DNA of 45,981 bases from JAXDLW01 sp046262515 (lineage in GTDB: Bacteria > Chloroflexota > Dormibacteria > DASZGP01): positions 1-45,981 of the forward strand of contig JBHEMP010000070.1 in the NCBI GenBank assembly GCA_046262515.1, written 5' to 3'. The notes below the pieces were generated by a model. It was not told where the DNA came from, did not search any database, and saw only the letters and a list, made by a program, of their open reading frames with translations. Position numbers and translations under genes: made by a program. Positions 39,518 through 45,981 of the stretch are shown here, piece after piece. Each line of letters opens with the position of its first letter. Positions within the stretch are counted from its first letter, which is position 1.

Positions 39518-41244
39518 ACTACGACAAAAAGCCATCGATCCCCATGGGCGATGCATCGATTTGCGCTGTCGGCTGGGAGGCCGTTGCGAGCCGCATAGTC
39601 GCCGGCTCGCCCCGGCTGGTCGTGGTCGAGGTTTTCCCGGGGGTCAGTGACGAGGACACCCGCGAGCTGGTGCGGCGGCTTGGCGCGGGCGCAGTCTTTG
39701 AGACCTCCGACGCCCTGCTGCCGCCCGAGCAGGTCGATGCACTGGTCCTGCCGGAGCTGACCGACGACCGCGTGTTTGGGAAGTTGAGCAGGCTTCAGAT
39801 GCGGGACTTCTTCGACCCCGGGAAACTGGCCCGGCTGGCACAGCAGGTTGCGTCCGAAGCGGGACGGGTTGTCGTCGTCGGCCCGGGCGCTTCGCTGGTC
39901 GCCCGTGGCGACGTCACGGTGCTTGCCGAGATGCCGCGCTGGGAGACCCAGCTTCGCCAGCGACGAGGAGAGGTGGGCAACCTTGGCGCGGCCAACCAGG
40001 GCGAAGGGGCATCCCAGCTTTACAAACGCAGCTACTTCATCGACTGGAGGGTGTGCGACCGGCACAAGAAAGCGCGCTGGGCGGACTTCGACCACTTCCT
40101 CGACAGCACCATCCCCTCGAGCCCCCGGCTGATCAGCCGCGACGCGATGGAGCGCGCGCTGGACGTCGTCGCCTCGCGGCCATTCCGCGTGGTCCCCTAC
40201 TTCGACCCGGCGCCGTGGGGCGGCGAGTGGATGCGGCGGGTCTGCGAGCTGGACCCACGCCCGCCGAATTTCGGCTGGTGCTTCGACTGTGTTCCCGAGG
40301 AGAATTCGCTCCTCCTGGATTTCGACGGCAACCAGTTCGAGACGCCCGCGGCGAACCTGGTCTTCCAGCGCCCGCGGCAACTACTCGGGGAGACTGTGGA
40401 ACGCCGCTTTGGAGCCGAGTTCCCGATTCGGTTCGACTTCTTGGACACCATGGGGGGCGGCAACCTGTCGTTGCAGGTGCATCCCCTGACGGCGTACATC
40501 CGGGAGCATTTCGGGGTCCGGTACACCCAGGACGAGAGCTACTACATGCTGGACGCGGCGCCCGAGGGCAGCGTTTTTCTCGGCCTGCGCGAGGGCGTCG
40601 ACCGGGAACGCTTCGCCGCTGACCTGCGGCGGGCGGAGGCCGGCGAAATCAGTTTCCCGGCAGATGAATACGTGAACAAATTCCCCGCCAGGCGCCATGA
40701 CCATTTCCTCATCCCGGCCGGCACCATCCACTGCTCCGGCGCGGGCGGGATGGTGCTGGAGATCAGCGCCACCCCCTACATCTTCACCTTCAAGCTCTGG
40801 GACTGGGATCGGCTCGGCCTCGACGGCCTGCCTCGCCCCATCAACGTGGAGCACGGGCTGCGAAACATCCAGTGGGACCGGGACACCAACTTCGCGCTGC
40901 GTGAGCTGGTCAACCACGTGGTGCCGGTCGCCGAAGGCCCCGGCTGGTCCGAGGAGCGCACCGGACTGCACCCGACCGAGTTCATCGAGACCCGCCGCCA
41001 CTGGTTCACGGGAACGGCTCCGCATCCCCACGACGACGCCGGGGTGAACGTCCTCAACCTCGTCGAGGGGACGGAGGCGATCGTGGAATCCCCTGACAAC
41101 GCGTTCAGCCCCTACGTCGTGCACTACGCCGAGACATTCATCGTCCCTGCGGCGGCCGGTCCCTACGCGATCCGGCCCTCAGGAGACCGCGCCGTCGCCG
41201 GCCACGCCACCATCAAGGCTTTCGTCCGAACCGCGACCGCCTGA
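39514..41244 (+). CDS. Class I mannose-6-phosphate-isomerase-type protein with N-terminal extension domain
   Basis: A 576-residue protein. The C-terminal part, from about residue 225 (PYFDPAPWGGEWM), is a type I phosphomannose isomerase cupin. Zinc ligands are visible: Gln/His in LSLQVHPLTAY, Glu in QDESYYMLD and His in LIPAGTIHCSGAGG. The first 220 or so residues are an additional alpha/beta domain (LVVVEVFPGV..., VVVVGPGASLVARGD) reminiscent of a degenerate kinase/nucleotide fold; I do not see a P-loop. It starts with TTG overlapping the ROK kinase stop. It probably interconverts mannose-6-P and fructose-6-P. Its 3' end overlaps the convergent gntR gene by 66 bp. Confidence 0.8.
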   Translation: MNYDKKPSIPMGDASICAVGWEAVASRIVAGSPRLVVVEVFPGVSDEDTRELVRRLGAGAVFETSDALLPPEQVDALVLPELTDDRVFGKLSRLQMRDFFDPGKLARLAQQVASEAGRVVVVGPGASLVARGDVTVLAEMPRWETQLRQRRGEVGNLGAANQGEGASQLYKRSYFIDWRVCDRHKKARWADFDHFLDSTIPSSPRLISRDAMERALDVVASRPFRVVPYFDPAPWGGEWMRRVCELDPRPPNFGWCFDCVPEENSLLLDFDGNQFETPAANLVFQRPRQLLGETVERRFGAEFPIRFDFLDTMGGGNLSLQVHPLTAYIREHFGVRYTQDESYYMLDAAPEGSVFLGLREGVDRERFAADLRRAEAGEISFPADEYVNKFPARRHDHFLIPAGTIHCSGAGGMVLEISATPYIFTFKLWDWDRLGLDGLPRPINVEHGLRNIQWDRDTNFALRELVNHVVPVAEGPGWSEERTGLHPTEFIETRRHWFTGTAPHPHDDAGVNVLNLVEGTEAIVESPDNAFSPYVVHYAETFIVPAAAGPYAIRPSGDRAVAGHATIKAFVRTATA

Positions 41245-41946
41245 CACTTCAGCGTACTTTGCGCCCGGGGCAAAAGCATGGGGCTGTCGCCCGCTGAGGT
41301 CGCTGAGCAGCCGCACCAGGGGGGGACCGAGATGGGCTTCAATGGCGCTCGCGACGGCGTTGGAGTCGCCCGCCGCCAGGGCCGCCAAAATCACACGATG
41401 CCCGCGGATGGCATCGCGGATCTGACGCTGCGACATTGGCACAAGGTACCGTGCGCGGTTCACGTGGATCCACGCCCGCCGCACCGCCTCGCTGGCGCGA
41501 GGGTTGTCTGCCGCCGCCATGATGCTGGCGTGGAAGGCCTCATCCGCCGCCAAAAAGCGCAGCCAATCGCCACTCGATGCCGCCTCGCGCTGAACGGAGA
41601 TGAGGCGGTCGAGCTCGCGGAAGTCAAGGGGCATCGAGGCGTCGATGACCCGGCGTGCCATCTGGACCTCCAGGGCCTGGCGCACAGCCATGTTGTCGAT
41701 GATGTCGCGCGGGTCGAGCGGCGCGACGTAGGTGCCGCGCTTGGGCACAGCGACAATCAGGCCTTCGGCGGCGAGCCGGTGCAGTGCCTGCCGGAACGGC
41801 GTTCGGCTCATGCCCAACCTCGCGGCCTCAGCGCGCTCGTTGATCGGCGACCCGGGGGCCAGGGCACAGGAGCCGATGTCCCGGGCAAGTTGTTCGTAAG
41901 CCGTCTCGCTGATGCTCACACCCCCGCTGGCCATTGCCGTGCTCAT
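41179..41946 (-). CDS. GntR/FadR-family (FCD) transcriptional regulator
   Basis: A 255-residue regulator. The N-terminal winged helix contains AYEQLARDIGSCALAPGSPI, then RLGMSRTPFRQALHRLAAEG and the wing VPKRGTYVA. The C-terminal all-helical FCD ligand domain (about residues 85-225) keeps DEAFHASIM and a later GHRVILAAL / EAHL metal-ligand pattern. The ATG overlaps the stop of the solute-binding lipoprotein gene (ATGA), so it is the second gene of that operon. It most likely represses the divergent transport promoters through the palindrome at 43671. The last 30 residues or so are low complexity. Confidence 0.9.
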   Translation of the reverse strand: MSTAMASGGVSISETAYEQLARDIGSCALAPGSPINERAEAARLGMSRTPFRQALHRLAAEGLIVAVPKRGTYVAPLDPRDIIDNMAVRQALEVQMARRVIDASMPLDFRELDRLISVQREAASSGDWLRFLAADEAFHASIMAAADNPRASEAVRRAWIHVNRARYLVPMSQRQIRDAIRGHRVILAALAAGDSNAVASAIEAHLGPPLVRLLSDLSGRQPHAFAPGAKYAEVSGGRGSDESLDGGVAGDGAVS

Positions 41947-43664
41947 GAGCGCAGGAAGAGGTTCGCGAAGAGCCGGCTGTTGCGGTCCTGGTCGGCCTCG
42001 TTGCCGGCACCGTCCAGTCCGCCCAGGGTGGTGTTGACGCCCTGGTAGCGCGTGTCCGTCCAGAGCGGGATCGAGGGCAGGTTGACCCCGAGGTTTCGCT
42101 CGATCTCGGCGAAGACCTCACGCCGAGCGCTGCGGGTCGCCGCGTACGTAGCGAGCGTGAGTCCCCGCTCTCGCTGCAGCAGGGCCAACAGGCCTGGGTC
42201 GGCGTACCCGGTGCCGGAGTACGCAGATCCCGGGGCGGGGTCGACCGGGGCGGTGAGGAAGTCCGACAAGTCGGGGTCCAGGCCCAGCCCCGTGGAGCCG
42301 AGGGCGAGGTCGAAGTCGCCACGGGCGAGGCGGTCCTGGAGGCCGAAGCGGCTGAGCTCCTCGGGCCTTACCTGGATGCCCACCTTGCGCAGCGAATCCG
42401 CGACGCGCCGGGCAGCGTCCTTCACATGAGGGTCTCCCTGTTCGAAGACCAGCGACGTGCTCAGGCGCTGTGCCTGCCGCGCCAGGATGCCGTCGGCCCC
42501 GGCCGCCCAACCTGCGCCACGGAGCAGCGCAGTCGCCCGGGCGGTGTCCTGTCGGTAGCGGGTGACCGCGGCCGAATCGAAGGCCCACGACGTCGGACTG
42601 ACGAACCCCCATGCCGCGCTTCCCCTGCCGCCGGTGGCGGCACGCACCAGTGCCTCGCGGTCAAACGTCAACGCCACAGCCTGCCGCGTGGGAACGTCGC
42701 CGAAGAGCCGGCCGGGACGGGTGTTGAACCGCAGGTCGTGGAGGCCCAGGTCCGGGTAACTGGTCACGCGCACCCCCACCGTGCCCCGGACCCGGTCGGC
42801 GGCGGCGGCGGTCAAACCCTGGTCCCACGTCAGTTGTGCGTTGGCCAGCGCATCCGCGGCGCTGAGGGGATCACGAACAATGATCTCGCGGAGGGTGTCG
42901 ATGACCGCCCGCCCACCGTAGTACACGGGATTGGCGCGCAGCTCGATGCCCAGTCCCTCCGTGCGGCGGACGAACTTGAACGGACCGCCACTGACCGACG
43001 GCGTGCTGCCAAAAATGCCCTGGCTCATTTTTTTGATATCCACCTGGGCGAGCACGTGGCGCGGCACGACGGGCATCACCAACTGCTCCGCGAGAAAGGC
43101 CGCGTCGGGGGCCTTGAGGGTGAAGCGCACGGTGGTGTCGTCGACCCGGGTGACGGCTGCCAGGGGGCTCCAGTCGAAGCGGGCGCGGGTGTCCAGGTCG
43201 GGGTTGGCCTCGGTCTGCACGGTGTAGACAACGTCGTCAGCACCCATGGGTTTGCCGTCGCTCCAGCGCGCCCCCGGGCGCAGCCGTACCGTCCAGTCGA
43301 GGCCGCTGGCAGAGATTTCCGGCATGGCGGCGGCAAGGTCGGGCGAAACCACCTGGTGTGCGTCCACCTGGTACAGGTTGGGGAACATCGGCGAATAGGC
43401 GCGCACCGAGGAAACATCGCCGGCGACAAGCGGGTTGAGGGAGCCGGGCTCGGCGTCGAGGGCGAGGATCACGAGGCCACCGGTGCGCGCGTGGGTGGGC
43501 TGGTCGCCCGCGCCGGCGGGGCCGCACGCCGCCAGCGCGATGCCCAGCAGAGTCAGCGCCACGCGGAGGTCGGCCCACCGCCGGCCCCCACCCGTGTTTC
43601 GCGCACGCATCTCCCAGGCTGATCCCGCGCCGACCCCAGTCAGCCTGCCCGCCACGGCCTTCAT
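41943..43664 (-). CDS. Family-5 ABC transporter substrate-binding lipoprotein
   Basis: A 573-residue extracytoplasmic binding protein of the OppA/DppA/SBP_bac_5 type. It has a lipoprotein signal with lipobox LLGIALAAC (Cys47 from ATG 43664; Cys29 from ATG 43610, which is also a plausible start). Family blocks are EPGSLNPLVAG, VVSPDLAAAMPEIS, VRLRPGARWSDGKP-like and a long mixed alpha/beta body. It would bind peptides, opines or oligosaccharides. gntR overlaps its 3' end. Oddly, the divergent permease is of the branched-chain amino acid type, not the Dpp type, so the matching permease may be elsewhere. Confidence 0.85.
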   Translation of the reverse strand: MKAVAGRLTGVGAGSAWEMRARNTGGGRRWADLRVALTLLGIALAACGPAGAGDQPTHARTGGLVILALDAEPGSLNPLVAGDVSSVRAYSPMFPNLYQVDAHQVVSPDLAAAMPEISASGLDWTVRLRPGARWSDGKPMGADDVVYTVQTEANPDLDTRARFDWSPLAAVTRVDDTTVRFTLKAPDAAFLAEQLVMPVVPRHVLAQVDIKKMSQGIFGSTPSVSGGPFKFVRRTEGLGIELRANPVYYGGRAVIDTLREIIVRDPLSAADALANAQLTWDQGLTAAAADRVRGTVGVRVTSYPDLGLHDLRFNTRPGRLFGDVPTRQAVALTFDREALVRAATGGRGSAAWGFVSPTSWAFDSAAVTRYRQDTARATALLRGAGWAAGADGILARQAQRLSTSLVFEQGDPHVKDAARRVADSLRKVGIQVRPEELSRFGLQDRLARGDFDLALGSTGLGLDPDLSDFLTAPVDPAPGSAYSGTGYADPGLLALLQRERGLTLATYAATRSARREVFAEIERNLGVNLPSIPLWTDTRYQGVNTTLGGLDGAGNEADQDRNSRLFANLFLRS

Positions 43665-43670
43665 CCAGTT

Positions 43671-43682
43671 GTGGTATACCAC
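43671..43682. promoter_or_regulatory. GntR-family operator in the divergent transport promoter
   Basis: GTGGTATACCAC is a perfect 12-bp palindrome containing TGGTATACCA, which fits the TnGTnnnACnA sites typical of FadR/FCD-type GntR regulators. It contains a TATACC -10-like box on both strands and lies 6 nt before ATG 43664 of the binding-protein gene and 20 nt before GTG 43703 of the permease gene. The gntR product is the obvious ligand-responsive repressor. Confidence 0.7.
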
Positions 43683-43702
43683 GAACTGCGGGATGAAGTG
43701 TC

Positions 43703-45981
43703 GTGGCTGAAACGGGTGCACTCGCGCCCGGCGCAGGTGAACTGAACCGGGGACGCGGTCCGCGACAGCGGCTGGCGCTGACGCGGTCAAACCTGGACGT
43801 ACTGCTCATGCTCGCGGTCCTCGTGGCGCTGCTCGGGCTTCCCCGGGGTGTGCTGGCGCGCGGCATCGTCCAGGGGGCCGCTTACTCCCTGCAGGCCCTG
43901 GCGGTGGTCCTGGTATTCCGCAGCAACCGGGTGATCAACTTCGCCCAGGTCTCGTTCGGCGCCATGGCCGCCGTCCTCTTCGCGATCCTGGTGGGCAGAC
44001 TGCAGTTCCTCCACCTGCTCGAACCGATCTGTCCGCCCTGCCTGGCGGGGGCGGTCAGCGCCCCCCCACCGCTGGCGGTGGCCATAAATTTCTGGATCAG
44101 CGCGGCGGTCGCGCTGGGTGTGGCAGGGCTAAGCGGGTACCTCAGCTACGTCGTCGTTCTGAGCCGCCTGAGCAAGGCGCCAAGGCTGGTGCTGACGGTG
44201 GCCACCATCGCCGTCGCCCAGTTGCTCGCCAGCTTCGCGGCGGGGCTACCGCAGCTATTTATCAGCCGTGGCCCCAACGGGGACGTCCAGACGGCAACCG
44301 CCTTTTTGGGCAAGGTTGCCATCCCCCTCGAAATGACGGTCAATATCAGCGGGACCCTCTTCCACGCGTCCGATGTTCTGACGGTTGTTGCCGCCGCGCT
44401 CGTCGGGCTCGGGCTGACCGCATTCTTCCTGCGCAGCCGGGTGGGAATCTCCATCCGGGCCAGCGCCGACAACCCTGCCCGCGCCCAGACGCTGGGCGTC
44501 AACGTGGGCAGCCAGACAGCACTGGTGTGGTTGGTCGCGGGCCTGCTCTCTGGGATCGGGGCGATCCTGTCGGCGACCGGCGGCGGAGTCGACAGCACCA
44601 CCGCGCTCAGTACGGCGGGGCTCGCTCGCATCCTGCTCATCGCCGTGGCCGCTCGCTTCTCGAGCCTGCCACTCACCGTGCTCGCCGCCGTCACCCTGGG
44701 GGTGGGGGAACAGGGTTTCTTTGCCACCTTCAACGCGCCGACACTGTTCGAGGGCCTGCTCGTGGTTGGCATCGCGGTGTTCCTGCTGCTGCAGCGGCGG
44801 GGTGGCTCGCGGGCGCTAGCGGAGGTCAGGGAGTCGTGGCTCGCGGCGAGGGAGCTTCGCGCCGTGCCGCGGGAGCTTGCGCACGTGCACGTGGTCGAGA
44901 ATTACCGGCGCTACGGTGCTGCGGCGGGGGTGGTCGCCATTCTGCTCTACCCCTTTGTCATGGCCCCGAGCCAGGTAACCCTCGGCTCGGTGATCCTGGT
45001 CTACGGCATTCTGGGCGTATCGCTGCTGGTGCTGACAGGGTGGGCCGGCCAGATCAGTCTCGGGCATTTCGGGTTCGCGGCCATTGGCGGCTATGTCGCG
45101 GCCGTGCTGGCGGCCAACTATTCGGTGCCCTTTCCCGTGTGCCTGGTGGCGGCGGGGCTGGCGGGGTCCGTGGCAGCCGTGGCGGTGGGACTGCCCGCGC
45201 TGCGCCTGACGGGCCTGAACCTCGCGGTGGTCACGCTGGCGCTGGCGCTGACGGTCACGGACGTGCTGCTCAACCGCACCTACCTCGGCGGCATCCTGCC
45301 GCAGGCCATCCCCCGCCCGCTGCTGCTGGGCATCGACCTCAACGACGACCGCGCCTATTTCTATGTGTCACTGCTTGTGCTCGCGCTGGTGGTGGCCGTC
45401 ACCATGGCCATGCGCAGAAGCCGCACCGCCCGGGCGCTGATCGCCTGCCGGGACAACGAGGAGGCCGCCCAGTCCCTTGGTATCAACCTCTTCCGCACCA
45501 GGCTTGGCGCCTTTGCCATCTCGGGCTTCCTGGCGGCGCTGGGCGGCGGTCTCTTTGTTTTCCAGCAGCGCGGGCTGCAGCCGCTGGACTTCGCCCCGCA
45601 GGTGAGTATCGGGATCTTCCTGATGGTCGTCATCGGCGGGCTGGGGAACATCGCCGGGCCGATCCTCGGGGCGGCCTATATCGGCGTTGTCAGCGCGATC
45701 CCGGGGCAGGTCGGGAGCCTCTTCGCCACCGGCGCGGGGGTCCTCTTCCTGCTCCTCGTGGCGCCGGGCGGGTTGGCGCAGCTGGCCTTCGGGGCGCGCG
45801 ACGCCTTCCTGCGCCGGGTGGCCATCCGCCACCGCATCTCAGTGCCCAGCCTGCTGGGTGACCGGGCCCTGGATGCCGACGCCCCGGCACCCATCCTGCC
45901 CAACCAGCGCGCCGGAGGCGGCACCGCCTTCGTGCCCCGTCGCTACCAACTCGAGCCCGGCCCGGAGCCCGCGCCCGGTGG
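43703..45981 (+). CDS. Fused LivH-LivM branched-chain amino acid-type ABC permease, 3' partial
   Basis: The frame is open to the right edge, with 759 codons visible. The first half is a LivH permease: NRVINFAQVSFGAMAAVLFA (about residues 70-90) and IRASADNPARAQTLGVNVGS. The second half, after a cytoplasmic linker (about 370-395), is a LivM permease: GWAGQISLGHFGFAAIGGY, then ACRDNEEAAQSLGINLFRTR and the stretch around GGLGNIAGPILGAAYIG. It thus supplies both membrane subunits in one chain with about 18 TM segments. The Pro-rich end at the edge may lead to a fused or adjacent LivG ATPase. The start is GTG 43703; ATG 43808 is the alternative just before TM1. Confidence 0.85.
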   Translation, partial: MAETGALAPGAGELNRGRGPRQRLALTRSNLDVLLMLAVLVALLGLPRGVLARGIVQGAAYSLQALAVVLVFRSNRVINFAQVSFGAMAAVLFAILVGRLQFLHLLEPICPPCLAGAVSAPPPLAVAINFWISAAVALGVAGLSGYLSYVVVLSRLSKAPRLVLTVATIAVAQLLASFAAGLPQLFISRGPNGDVQTATAFLGKVAIPLEMTVNISGTLFHASDVLTVVAAALVGLGLTAFFLRSRVGISIRASADNPARAQTLGVNVGSQTALVWLVAGLLSGIGAILSATGGGVDSTTALSTAGLARILLIAVAARFSSLPLTVLAAVTLGVGEQGFFATFNAPTLFEGLLVVGIAVFLLLQRRGGSRALAEVRESWLAARELRAVPRELAHVHVVENYRRYGAAAGVVAILLYPFVMAPSQVTLGSVILVYGILGVSLLVLTGWAGQISLGHFGFAAIGGYVAAVLAANYSVPFPVCLVAAGLAGSVAAVAVGLPALRLTGLNLAVVTLALALTVTDVLLNRTYLGGILPQAIPRPLLLGIDLNDDRAYFYVSLLVLALVVAVTMAMRRSRTARALIACRDNEEAAQSLGINLFRTRLGAFAISGFLAALGGGLFVFQQRGLQPLDFAPQVSIGIFLMVVIGGLGNIAGPILGAAYIGVVSAIPGQVGSLFATGAGVLFLLLVAPGGLAQLAFGARDAFLRRVAIRHRISVPSLLGDRALDADAPAPILPNQRAGGGTAFVPRRYQLEPGPEPAPG

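Noticed and set aside
44527..45861. 444-codon plus-strand open frame with Arg/Gly/Ala-rich translation
   Set aside because: It is an out-of-frame shadow of the LivH-LivM fusion, whose frame is open to the right edge and contains the expected permease motifs.
1..45981. tRNA, rRNA, CRISPR, transposase or phage signatures
   Set aside because: I looked for T-loop GGTTCGAATCC-like sequences, regular spaced repeats, DDE transposase or integrase motifs and phage structural genes, and found none.

Overview
The window is about 46 kb of high-GC (roughly two-thirds G+C by eye), densely packed chromosomal DNA. I see no phage, insertion sequence, CRISPR array, tRNA or rRNA. The gene content suggests a high-GC, actinobacterium-like or Chloroflexota/Dormibacterota-like monoderm soil bacterium. 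The reasons are an F420:NADPH oxidoreductase, a MarP-type membrane serine protease, an actinobacterial-type HhH-GPD protein, a sorting-signal-like surface protein, many GTG/TTG starts, and many genes whose start codon lies 6-9 nt after a TAnnnT box (leaderless transcripts). The phylum is inference.

Region 1 (1-14.1 kb) is a C2-assimilation and gluconeogenesis island. It holds an acyl-CoA dehydrogenase and a MaoC hydratase (ATGA-coupled), a methylmalonyl-CoA-mutase-type catalytic subunit without a B12 domain, crotonyl-CoA carboxylase/reductase (ccr), a malyl/methylmalyl-CoA lyase ATGA-coupled to ATP-PEP carboxykinase (pckA), and a 3-hydroxyacyl-CoA dehydrogenase. Together these make up most of an ethylmalonyl-CoA pathway plus the exit to PEP. 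Interspersed are an HhH-GPD protein, a mini sigma-region-4 protein, a secreted C-terminally anchored protein behind a palindrome-rich promoter, an SDR, an SGNH hydrolase and a CBS-rubredoxin protein.

Region 2 (14.1-23 kb) holds the F420 oxidoreductase, a 494-bp gene-free convergent gap, a PAP2 phosphatase divergent from topoisomerase IB, and an OmpR/HK two-component pair. The two regulator genes are separated by a 212-nt element closed by an 18-bp inverted repeat. Then come an overlapping ccdA-tusA pair, a RidA protein and a secreted beta-propeller.

Region 3 (23-29 kb) holds an RnfD-like membrane protein, then the leftward operon DUF1232-like - rplI - dnaB - purA - MarP-like protease, with a long 5' leader that contains a terminator-like hairpin.

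Region 4 (29-46 kb) covers peptide and carbohydrate use: two M20 peptidases around a YbdK-like ligase, a CHAP hydrolase, a glycosyltransferase plus acetyl esterase, a GH78 rhamnosidase divergent from a ROK kinase, and a phosphomannose-isomerase-type protein. Last is a GntR/FCD-regulated transport locus: a family-5 binding lipoprotein with gntR, divergent from a fused LivH-LivM permease that runs off the right edge. A perfect palindrome sits between the two transport transcripts.

The most noteworthy unexplained signals are (i) the 212-nt inverted-repeat-closed, multi-hairpin element between the response regulator and the kinase, (ii) a 55-bp motif shared between that element and the leader of the 3-hydroxyacyl-CoA dehydrogenase gene, ending in both places at a TTG codon, and (iii) the recurrent leaderless promoter signature.
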